This document shows, in pieces, positions 1 through 6,735 of a DNA stretch of 6,817 nucleotides. The notes beneath the pieces were generated by a model. That model saw only the letters and a program-made list of their open reading frames with translations, did not search any database and was not told where the DNA came from. Position 1 is the first letter of the stretch; each line of letters begins with the position of its first letter. The translations under genes were made by a program, and so were the position numbers. The DNA comes from an uncultured Rhodospirillales bacterium (GTDB lineage Bacteria > Pseudomonadota > Alphaproteobacteria > CALMVH01): assembly GCA_937873165.1 (NCBI GenBank), contig CALMVH010000185.1, forward strand, positions 2,065 through 8,881. The letters are read 5' to 3'.

Positions 1-905
1 GCACCCACAAGGGTGAGAGCTACCCCGGCCTGCACGATGCTATTATCTCGCCGGAACTCTGGCAGGCCGTGCAGGACCGCATTGATGCCAACCGGCACGG
101 CACGCGGCGAAAATCAGTCGAGACACCCGTCAATCCTCTGTCCGGCAAGCTGGTGGACGAGGCAGGAGAGAGGCTGGTCGCCAGCCATGCGCAGAAGAAG
201 GGACGGAAGTACCGCTACTACATCTCGGCCTTCCTGATCCGCAAGGCGAAGGACGAGACCAGGCGCGGTTGGCGCATCCCGGCGCCATCGCTCGAGGCGC
301 TGGTATTGACTGCGCTCGATACCTTCCTGACCGAACCGGCGATGCTGACGCAAGCGTGGCGCAACGCGGATCAGCCGCTTACCAAACTGCCGCCGTTCAT
401 CGCTGCGGTGCAGCACCGGAGCCAGAACCAGACTGCCAACAATCGCTACGATCTCGTCGACCATGTCACGTTATCACCGACGGGCATTATGCTGCACATC
501 AGTCTGGCCAGCGTGGTTCCCGATGCTCCGATGCTGGTCCATGAGGTCCCCATCACCATCGCACGGCGCGGTGACGAGATGCGCCTGGTACACGAGCGGC
601 ACGACAGAACTCCGGCAGTGATCGATCCGACGCTGGTCAAGTCGGTCGCACGCGGTCACCGATGGTTCCAGCAGATGCTGGCCGATGGCATAGGCCCCGA
701 CGATCTGGCCAGGACCGAAGACGTGTCAGCTCAGTACATCAAGCGGCTCGTACGGCTGACCTTCCTCAGTCCCGGCATTGTCAAGTCGATCGTCGAAGGA
801 CGTCAGCCAGCTGGGCTGAACGCCCAAACGCTGGCAAACAGCATGACCATCCCGCTGGTCTGGTCCGAGCAGGCGACCGCGCTCGGGACAGTTACGAGCG
901 GCTGA
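1..905 (+). CDS. Large serine recombinase, C-terminal part (5' partial)
   Basis: Only the last 300 codons are present; the frame is open from base 3 and ends at TGA 903-905, so the N-terminal resolvase domain with the catalytic serine lies outside the window. What is visible matches the post-catalytic part of recombinase-family proteins: the stretch HKGESYPGLHDAIISPELW, the VQDRIDANR segment, then a GKLVDEAGERL / SHAQKKGRKYRYYIS block where other families carry a zinc ribbon. There is no cysteine anywhere in the 300 residues, so this is the zinc-free variant I associate with alphaproteobacterial islands. The C-terminal 90 residues (RGHRWFQQMLADG, then DLARTEDVSAQYIKRLVRL) look like a helix-turn-helix that would help recognise att sites. 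Such enzymes integrate, excise or invert DNA. I infer it belongs to a mobile element extending leftward. The family is clear; its target site is unknown. Confidence 0.88.
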   Translation, partial: THKGESYPGLHDAIISPELWQAVQDRIDANRHGTRRKSVETPVNPLSGKLVDEAGERLVASHAQKKGRKYRYYISAFLIRKAKDETRRGWRIPAPSLEALVLTALDTFLTEPAMLTQAWRNADQPLTKLPPFIAAVQHRSQNQTANNRYDLVDHVTLSPTGIMLHISLASVVPDAPMLVHEVPITIARRGDEMRLVHERHDRTPAVIDPTLVKSVARGHRWFQQMLADGIGPDDLARTEDVSAQYIKRLVRLTFLSPGIVKSIVEGRQPAGLNAQTLANSMTIPLVWSEQATALGTVTSG

Positions 906-962
906 TCGACGAGCGGAAAGCGACGCGTTGGTTGAGGATGGGTATCGCTCTATCCTGCAGGG

Positions 963-1226
963 TCACCTGAGCTGACTGTCTTTGCTGCCGCGACGATTGA
1001 AGCCGATGTTGATCGGGCGGCGATCATGATCCTACTGGCAGGCGATGCAGGTGCGAACGCCAGGGACCGCCCGACGACGCGGCTCAGGGATCTCTCCATC
1101 GCACTCCACGCAGTGTGATGGTCCCGCACCGATGGTCAGGCGCGCCCGCGCCCGAGCCACCTCATCTCTGATCGTATCATCGATCTGATCCTGTACAGCC
1201 CCGTCAGGAGCCCATCCGCTTGCCAT
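963..1226 (-). pseudogene. ybiI: TraR/DksA-type C4 zinc-finger protein (YbiI-like), interrupted by in-frame TAG
   Basis: Starting at ATG 1226-1224 the protein opens MASGWAPDGAVQDQID, nearly the same as the start of E. coli YbiI. A GTG at 1238 would add four residues, but the ATG agrees with the family and has AGGG about 12 bases upstream. The C4 zinc finger is intact: Cys39, Cys42, Cys60 and Cys63 in CVEC...CIAC, with the IPEPRRRAVPGVRTC signature between. Codon 65 is TAG (1034-1032). The same frame then continues for 22 codons and closes with the family's hallmark tail GFNRRGSKDSQLR and TGA at 965-963. The total of 88 codons fits the family length (YbiI is 88 residues). Members are small DksA/TraR relatives thought to act on RNA polymerase. 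The gene is either recently broken, makes a 64-residue protein that keeps the zinc finger, or carries a sequence error. It converges on the recombinase gene with a 57-base gap. Confidence 0.88.
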
Positions 1227-1505
1227 GGCAGCATCCACCCTGATGATGTCAGTAATACATGGGGATCATCGAGGTGGTTGCAAACATTCACCCGGAACGA
1301 TACTGCGCGAGATCATGCACGCGTCATGTTCCCATGCAGACAGACTTAGCACTGGCCAAAAAGCCATTCGAGACATGTCGGCAAGATCGGCCGCAAAATG
1401 CTCACATTCTGGAGGTCTCTCGTGACAATGGCTAGCCAAACCGCGCACCCCCGCGGCGAAGGCCGGAATGATGTAAGTCATTGTAAATAAACGCAAAACC
1501 GGGGG
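1227..1505. other. Interval with no recognisable gene
   Basis: This 279-base stretch lies between the start of the broken YbiI-like gene and the 3' end of tRNA-Ser. Open frames cross it on both strands, but none has a recognisable product, a convincing ribosome-binding site or codon use like the real genes, and the longer minus-strand ones run through the tRNA. Small inverted repeats occur (CCGCG at 1441-1445 with CGCGG at 1452-1456; CGGC at 1454-1457 with GCCG at 1462-1465; AATGA and TCATT around 1467-1482), none followed by a clear T run that would mark a terminator for the tRNA. I found no copy of the tRNA 3' end here that could serve as an attachment-site repeat. Confidence 0.5.
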
Positions 1506-1592
1506 CGGAGGGGGGGGGATTCGAACCCCCGATACCGTTGCCGGTACTCCGGTTTTCGAGACCGGTGCAATCAACCGCTCTGCCACCCCTCC
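1506..1592 (-). tRNA. tRNA-Ser (anticodon CGA)
   Basis: Read on the minus strand this is an 87-base class II tRNA. The acceptor stem GGAGGGG (1592-1586) pairs with CCCCTCC (1513-1507), followed by a G discriminator at 1506, as usual for serine tRNAs. The anticodon stem CCGGT/ACCGG encloses the loop CTCGAAA, with anticodon CGA at 1558-1556, which reads UCG codons. The long variable arm folds as GTACCG-GCAA-CGGTAT, the mark of a serine tRNA. The T arm is a perfect five-pair stem GGGGG-TTCGAAT-CCCCC. The 3' CCA is not encoded (the bases are CCC), so it must be added after transcription. The tRNA 3' end points toward the recombinase side, the arrangement in which islands often insert, but no att repeat is visible. 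Confidence 0.97.
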
Positions 1593-1604
1593 GAGCCGTC
1601 GGGA

Positions 1605-1633
1605 ACGCTAGCCGAACAGCCGCCGCGCCGCAA
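1605..1633 (-). promoter_or_regulatory. Predicted promoter of tRNA-Ser
   Basis: On the minus strand TTGCGG (1633-1628) and TAGCGT (1610-1605) are separated by exactly 17 bases, with the tRNA 5' end 12 bases beyond the -10 element. This fits a housekeeping sigma-70-type promoter with the short leader expected for a stable RNA gene. The -35 element matches the usual TTGACA only moderately. Confidence 0.55.
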
Positions 1634-1711
1634 GGGGAAAGCATTCTTTGCACGACTTCGGCTTTGTCGCCATCATTTCGTCGTTGTTGATGGTAAATAT
1701 CAGTATGTTGA

Positions 1712-1740
1712 TTGACCGCCCGTTGCCCGGAGCCTAGATG
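1712..1740 (+). promoter_or_regulatory. Predicted promoter of degP
   Basis: TTGACC (1712-1717) and TAGATG (1735-1740) are separated by 17 bases, giving a probable transcription start near 1747 and a leader of about 20 bases before the degP start codon. I saw no clear GGAAC / CGTT pair of the extracytoplasmic stress-sigma type, so the visible signal suggests housekeeping expression. This is pattern matching only. Confidence 0.5.
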
Positions 1741-1754
1741 CAAAGGCAGCTTAA

Positions 1755-1759
1755 GAGGG
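1755..1759 (+). promoter_or_regulatory. Ribosome-binding site that fixes the degP start
   Basis: GAGGG lies 7 bases upstream of ATG 1767. A second in-frame ATG six codons later (1785) has no comparable Shine-Dalgarno sequence, so the upstream start is preferred. The choice only changes the first six residues of the signal peptide. Confidence 0.65.
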
Positions 1760-1766
1760 ACCATCG

Positions 1767-3290
1767 ATGAAGATCGCCGTGTGCATGAAGTTCAACCTGC
1801 GAACCGGCGTCGCCCTGGTGGCGATGCTTTCACTGGCCGCGCCAAGCCTGCCAGTCTCGGCAGCCGATATCCCGTCCAACTTTACGCCTCCCAATAGCTT
1901 GGCGCCGCTTGCCAACGCATTGCTGCCGGCGGTGGTCAATATTTCCACCACGATCAAGGCCAGCGCCGAGAAAAAGCAGCAGGCGATGGAGATGCCGCAG
2001 TTCCCCCCCGGATCGCCGTTCGAGGAGTTCTTCAAGGACTTCATGGATAAGCAGAACCAGCAGCAGAACCAGCAACCACGCCATGCCGCCTCGCTCGGGT
2101 CTGGCTTCATCATCGACGCAAAGAAGGGCTACATCGTCACGAACAACCACGTGATCGCCGATGCGGACGAGATCAACGTGATCCTGCAGGACAACACCAC
2201 GATCAAGGCCGACCTGGTGGGCCACGATGTCAAGACGGACCTTGCCGTGCTGCACATCAAGACCGATCACCCGCTGGTAGACGTAAGCTGGGGCGACAGC
2301 GACCAGGAACGCGTGGGTGACTGGGTGCTGGCGATCGGCAATCCGTTCGGCCTTGGCGGCACGGTGACATCCGGAATTATATCGGCCCGGGCCCGCAACA
2401 TCAACGCCGGTCCCTACGACGATTTCATCCAAACCGATGCGCCGATCAACAGGGGTAACTCGGGCGGTCCGATGTTCGACATGAAGGGCGGCATCATCGG
2501 CATCAACACCGCGATCTTTTCGCCATCGGGGGGATCGGTCGGTATCGGATTCGCGATCCCGTCGAACCTTGCGAAGCCTGTGGTCGAACAACTGATCCAG
2601 TTCCATAAAACCCGGCGAGGCTGGTTGGGCGTGCGCATACAGGGCGTGACGGACGATATCGCGGAAAGCCTGGGCCTCGGCAAGGCACGTGGTGCCCTGG
2701 TGGCGAGCGTGACTCCCGATGGCCCGGCGGCCAAGGCGGGTATCCTGCCGGGCGATGTCGTGACCGAGTTCGACGGCAAGCCGATCGACGAGATGCGCAA
2801 GCTGCCGCGCGACGTGGCGGATACCGAGATCGACAAGTCCGTTGCCATCACCATCGTGCGCAACGGCAAGGAAATGGTGAAGACCGTCAAGGTAGCCGAG
2901 ATGCCGCAGACGGAAGAAAAGGACCAGGACCCCGACGATCAGGACAACGGAGCCGAGGCCCCGGCGCCGGCTGGATCGAAGATCGGGGCGCTCGGGGTTG
3001 AGGTAGGCGCCATTACGGCCGATCAGCGCCAGCAGAACGGCATCGGGGAAGACGTGAAGGGTGTTCTGGTGCTGAAGGTCGATCCGAATGGACCCGCCGC
3101 CGACAAGGGGGTTACACCGGGCGACGTGATTACCAGCATCAACCAGGAAGAGGTCGGCAAGGCTGCCGATCTGACGGCGCGTATCGCGGAAGCGAAGAAG
3201 TCCGGCAAGAAATCGGTGCTTCTGCTGGTCGAACGTCATGGGGAAATCCGCTTCGTCGCCATCAATCTGACAAAAGACGCTGCCAAGTAG
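1767..3290 (+). CDS. degP: Do/DegP-family periplasmic serine endopeptidase (HtrA)
   Basis: This 507-residue protein is a periplasmic protease/chaperone that degrades or holds misfolded envelope proteins. Residues 1-33 form a Sec-type signal peptide: basic start, hydrophobic core VALVAMLSLAA, cleavage expected after VSA around residue 32. The trypsin-like domain (about 45-280) has the full triad: His128 in TNNHV, Asp158 in TDLAV and Ser232 in GNSGGP. A glutamine-rich, flexible stretch at 94-104 sits where the LA loop of HtrA proteins lies. Two PDZ domains follow, about 284-375 (starting RGWLGVRIQGV) and 405-500 (GALGVEVG ... GDVITSINQ), joined by an acidic Asp/Glu-rich linker at 382-400. Length and domain order are normal for the Do family, so it should form oligomers activated by substrate peptides. 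It ends in TAG. divL follows on the same strand after 80 bases, so some read-through is possible. degP versus degQ cannot be decided from sequence alone. Confidence 0.96.
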   Translation: MKIAVCMKFNLRTGVALVAMLSLAAPSLPVSAADIPSNFTPPNSLAPLANALLPAVVNISTTIKASAEKKQQAMEMPQFPPGSPFEEFFKDFMDKQNQQQNQQPRHAASLGSGFIIDAKKGYIVTNNHVIADADEINVILQDNTTIKADLVGHDVKTDLAVLHIKTDHPLVDVSWGDSDQERVGDWVLAIGNPFGLGGTVTSGIISARARNINAGPYDDFIQTDAPINRGNSGGPMFDMKGGIIGINTAIFSPSGGSVGIGFAIPSNLAKPVVEQLIQFHKTRRGWLGVRIQGVTDDIAESLGLGKARGALVASVTPDGPAAKAGILPGDVVTEFDGKPIDEMRKLPRDVADTEIDKSVAITIVRNGKEMVKTVKVAEMPQTEEKDQDPDDQDNGAEAPAPAGSKIGALGVEVGAITADQRQQNGIGEDVKGVLVLKVDPNGPAADKGVTPGDVITSINQEEVGKAADLTARIAEAKKSGKKSVLLLVERHGEIRFVAINLTKDAAK

Positions 3291-3305
3291 CCGCCGCTCG
3301 AAAGC

Positions 3306-3318
3306 GAATCTTAACCAT
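3306..3318 (+). promoter_or_regulatory. Possible CtrA half-site next to a GANTC methylation site
   Basis: TTAACCAT at 3311-3318 is identical to the CtrA half-site described for Caulobacter and relatives, and GAATC at 3306-3310, directly adjoining it, fits the CcrM methylation target GANTC. They lie 52 bases upstream of the divL start, in the short gap after degP. The second half of a full CtrA box (TTAA seven bases upstream) is not present; the bases there are GAAA. Because DivL acts in the CckA-CtrA pathway, feedback control would make sense, but GANTC sites are common elsewhere in the window and this remains inference. Confidence 0.35.
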
Positions 3319-3370
3319 GTCCCGCGCTTTATGGCGGCTGGATGCGATCTTCTTCCAGCATGGGCACTAA

Positions 3371-5707
3371 ATGGTTGATGCGCTTGTATACCGCCATGAG
3401 TCTGCTCGCGTGAAACAGCCCGGCCGCAAACCCCTCCACTGGTTGGGCTTGGGCCGTGGCGCGAGAACAAGGGACGAGCAGGCGGGACGCTTGGCGGCGG
3501 TTATCGAGTCCTCCCCATACCCGCTAGTCGACCTGACGGATGAGGGCGTCCATCCCAGCCGTACAGCCCGGCAATTGCTGGGACTGGCCGGCAGCGATTT
3601 TTCACAAAGTGATTTCTGCGCCGTCTTTGCCGACCCCGATGGAGTTCTGCCCAAGGCGCTCGATGGTTTGCTGGCACGCCAGCAGACGTTCGACTTGACG
3701 CTGCCGCGCGCGTTGAACGGACGCCGCGTGTCGCTGTCGGGCCGCAGCGGCGAGTCGGATGGCGGACACAGGGCGGCAACCATCTGGCTGCACGACAACC
3801 ACGATCAGGTTTCGGACCACGATGCGCTGAAGGAAACGGCGGCGGCTTCCGGCCTGGAACTGGACCGGCTGCGCCAAACGCTCGATACGCTGAACTTCCC
3901 ATGCTGGCGGCGCAACGCGCAGGGCAAGTTGGTGTGGTGCAATGCCGCCTACGGCGCCGCGCTCGACGTAAACCCAGCCGACATCCAGAAGGAACAGCGC
4001 GAGTTCACGGCCAATCTGAAGGACCGCGCAGGCCGGACCTTGTCCGAACGCGCCATGCGCGACAACACCACGGCGGAACAGACCAAGCACGTCGTCATCG
4101 GCGGAAACCGCCGGATGATGGAGTTCACGGAAGTGCCGATCCAGGGTGGCACCATCGGCTTTGCCTTTGACCAGACCCAGATCGACGATCTGCGATCGGA
4201 CCTCACGCGCCATATAGCCTCGCATTCCGAGGTGCTGGAAACCCTGACTACCGCCGTCGCGGTGTTCGGCGCGGACCAGAAGATCAAGTTTCACAACAGC
4301 GCCTTTTGCACCCTTTGGTCGCTGGAAGAAAACTGGCTGGCGACACAACCGACCCTGAGTCAGGTGCTTGAACATATGCGGGAACACCGCCAGTTGCCGG
4401 AGCAGGCGGATTTCCGCAGCTTCAAGCAGGGCTGGCTGCAGATGTTCACCTCCTTGATTGAACCGTACCAGGAATTGATGTACCGTCCGGACGGCACGGC
4501 CATTCGGTTGGCGATTGTGCCGCATCCGATGGGCGGATTGCTGTTCACGTTCGAGGATGTCACCAGCCGCCTTGCGCTTGAATCGTCGTACAGCACCTTG
4601 ATCGCCGTGCAGCGCGAAACGCTGGACAATCTGGGCGAAGGCATCGCGGTCTTTGGCGGCGACGGCAGGCTGGATCTGTGGAACCCCTCGTTCGCGCGTA
4701 TCTGGCGCCTGTCCATGGCCGAGCTTGCCACCCGGCCTCACGTGGCTGAACTTGCGGCCCGGCTGGATCCCGATCTGCAGACCGCAGGCGACGGAACCGA
4801 CCTGAAGAATACGCTGATCAGCAACGCGGTGGACCGCATTCCCCGCAATGGCAGGATCGAGCGCGGCGACGGCGTGGCACTGGAATATCACAGCGTCCTG
4901 CTGCCCGATGGCGGAGTTCTTAACAGCTTCATGGACGTTACGGACAGCGTGCGCGTCGAACAGGCCCTGCGCGAGCGTAACTCCGCGCTCATGGCCGCCG
5001 ACCAGTTGAAGCTCGATTTTCTGGCGAACGTCTCGTACCAGTTGCGCACGCCGCTGAACGCGATGATCGGCTTTGCCGAAATGCTGATCAAGCAGTATTC
5101 CGGCCCATTGAACACAAAACAAATGGAGTACGCCCGCGGCACCCTGGAGGCTGGCGAGAAGCTGGTGATGCTGGTCGATGCGATCCTGGACCTGTCGACC
5201 ATCGAAGCCGGCTACATGCGCCTGCACACGGCGCCGCTCTACATCGACGATGTGCTGGAGGACATCCTGGCGTTGGCCGAGGACTGGGCGCAGAAGCAGG
5301 AAGTCTCGCTGGTCATAGATTGCCCCGGTGACCTGGGTGCAATCGAGGCAGACGAGCGCCGCCTGAAACAGGTGTTGCTAAACCTTATCAGCAACGCCCT
5401 GAAGTTCACCCCGACGGGCGGGCAGATCGTGGTAGAGGCGCGCCGCGCCAGCGGTGACGAGGTGGCGATCAGCGTCTCCGACACCGGCGCCGGAATCCCC
5501 TACGCTGACCAGGCGCGTATCTTCGAGCCGTTCGAGCATGGCCGCCAGCGGCGCATGCCCACCAGCACGGGCGTCGGTCTTGCCCTCGTGCGCAGCTTCA
5601 TCAAGCTGCATGGCGGCCGGGTGGAACTGGAAAGCCAGGCCGGCAGCGGAACGAAGGTGGCGTGCTACCTGCCGGTCGTACAGCCCGCGCGGGTCGAGGA
5701 AGGCTAA
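3371..5707 (+). CDS. divL: DivL-type cell-cycle histidine-kinase homologue with Tyr at the phospho-acceptor site
   Basis: This 778-residue protein has sensor-kinase architecture. Weak PAS-like folds lie at about 40-140, 165-270 (LDTLNFPCWRRNAQGKLVWCN), 285-400 and 410-530 (ending FMDVTDSVRVEQALRER). A dimerisation helix domain (541-612) and an ATPase domain (620-770) follow. In the H box the histidine is replaced by tyrosine: LANVSYQLRTPL, Tyr556, codon TAC 5036-5038. The N box (NLISNALKF, Asn671 and Asn675), G1 (DTGAGIP, 704-710), F box (IFEPFEHG) and G2 (TGVGLALV) look intact. Tyr for His is the hallmark of Caulobacter DivL (769 residues, Tyr550), which senses unphosphorylated DivK and modulates CckA and thereby CtrA. 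I infer the same role here. The start is bounded by an in-frame TAA immediately before the ATG (3368-3370), the Shine-Dalgarno is poor, and no N-terminal membrane segment is visible, so a soluble or otherwise recruited protein is likely. Confidence 0.9.
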   Translation: MVDALVYRHESARVKQPGRKPLHWLGLGRGARTRDEQAGRLAAVIESSPYPLVDLTDEGVHPSRTARQLLGLAGSDFSQSDFCAVFADPDGVLPKALDGLLARQQTFDLTLPRALNGRRVSLSGRSGESDGGHRAATIWLHDNHDQVSDHDALKETAAASGLELDRLRQTLDTLNFPCWRRNAQGKLVWCNAAYGAALDVNPADIQKEQREFTANLKDRAGRTLSERAMRDNTTAEQTKHVVIGGNRRMMEFTEVPIQGGTIGFAFDQTQIDDLRSDLTRHIASHSEVLETLTTAVAVFGADQKIKFHNSAFCTLWSLEENWLATQPTLSQVLEHMREHRQLPEQADFRSFKQGWLQMFTSLIEPYQELMYRPDGTAIRLAIVPHPMGGLLFTFEDVTSRLALESSYSTLIAVQRETLDNLGEGIAVFGGDGRLDLWNPSFARIWRLSMAELATRPHVAELAARLDPDLQTAGDGTDLKNTLISNAVDRIPRNGRIERGDGVALEYHSVLLPDGGVLNSFMDVTDSVRVEQALRERNSALMAADQLKLDFLANVSYQLRTPLNAMIGFAEMLIKQYSGPLNTKQMEYARGTLEAGEKLVMLVDAILDLSTIEAGYMRLHTAPLYIDDVLEDILALAEDWAQKQEVSLVIDCPGDLGAIEADERRLKQVLLNLISNALKFTPTGGQIVVEARRASGDEVAISVSDTGAGIPYADQARIFEPFEHGRQRRMPTSTGVGLALVRSFIKLHGGRVELESQAGSGTKVACYLPVVQPARVEEG

Positions 5708-5721
5708 CCCGCCTTTTAGCC
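5702..5721. terminator. Inverted repeat joining the two convergent stop codons
   Basis: GGCTAA (5702-5707) and TTAGCC (5716-5721) are perfect six-base inverted arms around an eight-base loop. The left arm contains the TAA of divL, the right arm the TAA of the convergent reductase gene. The hairpin could act as a weak two-way terminator or limit convergent transcription, but it lacks a strong T run on either side and six pairs is modest. Confidence 0.35.
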
Positions 5722-6735
5722 AGCTCCAGCGGGTACGCCCCTGCTGGTCGAGTATTCGAAATGCATGACTTCGCCCGGGTGCACGACGGCTTTGGCGGCG
5801 TGGGCTGCGACCGCGGCTTCGGAAAAGCCCTGCAGGATCAGTTTCAGTTTGCCGGGGTAACGCGCGATATCGCCGATGGCGAATACGCCGGGCAGGGATG
5901 CGGCGGAGGTCGCGGGGTCCACCACGATATGGTCGTGTTCCAGCGCCAGCCCCCAATCCGCGATCGGACCCAAGGTCATGGCCAGGCCGAAGAAGGCCAG
6001 CATCGCGTCGGCTTTGAGCAGGCGCCGTTCGCCATCCATGGTCGCAACACCGACATGCGTCAGCTGGCCATTGTCCCCCGCCAGCGAGTCGAGCTGGCAG
6101 GGCACGACTAGATCGATGCTGCCCGCGTCTACCAGCGCCTTCAGCCGGGCTGCGCTTTCCGGCGCGCCGCGGAATTTTTACCGCCGGGGCCCGCCCATGA
6201 TGCGGCTTGCGGTCTCCGCCCGGCTGCGCGCCCAATCCACCGCGCTGTCGCCCCCACCCGCGATTACCACGCGCTTGCCCGCAAAATCCTGCCGCCGCTT
6301 TACAAAATAGAAGACCGACTCTCGCTCATAGTCTTCAATCCCGGAAAGCGGTGGCCGGTTCGGTCCAAAAGCGCCCACGCCCGCCGCGATCACTATAGCG
6401 GCGGCCTCGATTACGGTGCCAATGGATGTCTCGATCCGGAAGCGCCCAGATTCCAGCCGCGTGAACCCGGTCACTTGCTGGTCGAGGTGGTAGACCGGGT
6501 GAAAGGGCGCTGCTTGCTCGGTCAAGTTCGCGATCAGGTCCATGGCTGCGATCTGGGGATGCGCCGGGATGTCGAAAATAGGCTTTTCGGGATACAGCGC
6601 CGAGCATTGCCCGCCCAGCATGTCGAGGGCGTCGACGACGTGGCATTTCATCTGCAGCATGCCGCATTCGAACACGGCGAACAGCCCAACCGGACCGGCC
6701 CCTACGATCAGGACGTCAGTGGAATGGAAAGACAC
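5716..6735 (-). pseudogene. Ferredoxin/flavodoxin-NADP reductase, TrxR-like (YumC type), interrupted by in-frame TAA
   Basis: Read from GTG 6735-6733 (bounded by in-frame TAA 6744-6742), the frame encodes a two-dinucleotide-domain flavoprotein that would pass electrons between NADPH and ferredoxin or flavodoxin. Present are the FAD motif VGAGPVGLF (residues 11-19), the family signature GGQCSALYPEKP (41-52), a second nucleotide motif GGGDSAVDWA (160-169) and, past the break, the FAD-closing GVFAIGDIARYPGK and C-terminal EYSTS. The TAA at 6180-6178 is codon 186, exactly where the conserved HRRD-KFR NADP-phosphate motif should read; the sequence is GGPRR-stop-KFRGAPES. The following 153 codons remain in frame to TAA 5718-5716. 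The total of 340 codons fits the family (YumC is 332 residues). A 185-residue product would lack half the NADP domain and the end of the FAD domain, so it should be inactive unless the stop is a sequence error. It converges on divL with 8 bases between stops. Confidence 0.9.

Noticed and set aside
662..970. A 102-codon plus-strand frame overlapping the recombinase end
   Set aside because: It is an alternative frame of the recombinase; the recombinase frame carries the family motifs and helix-turn-helix.
1032..1034. Amber suppression by the nearby tRNA as an explanation of the TAG in the YbiI-like gene
   Set aside because: The tRNA anticodon is CGA, which reads UCG, not UAG; reading UAG would need CUA.
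1266..1764. Minus-strand frames of about 106 and 110 codons across the tRNA gene
   Set aside because: They read straight through the tRNA-Ser sequence and its promoter and have no recognisable product; even a shorter version starting after the tRNA (MTYIIPAFAAG) has no good ribosome-binding site.
2043..2080. CAG/AAC repeats in degP as a possible short tandem repeat or phase-variation site
   Set aside because: The repeat units are in frame, imperfect and encode the flexible Gln-rich loop expected in HtrA proteins; copy changes would not switch the gene off.
3295..3306. CGCT-CGAA-AGCG hairpin after degP as a terminator
   Set aside because: The stem has only four pairs and no T run follows, so it is too weak to call.
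1830..3470. A 546-codon open frame on the minus strand opposite degP
   Set aside because: It is the antisense shadow of a GC-rich coding gene; composition is rich in Arg, His and Leu without family motifs, while the plus strand encodes a complete HtrA protease.
3602..5227. A 541-codon open frame on the minus strand opposite divL
   Set aside because: It is a shadow frame with no recognisable domain, whereas the plus strand shows all kinase boxes in order.
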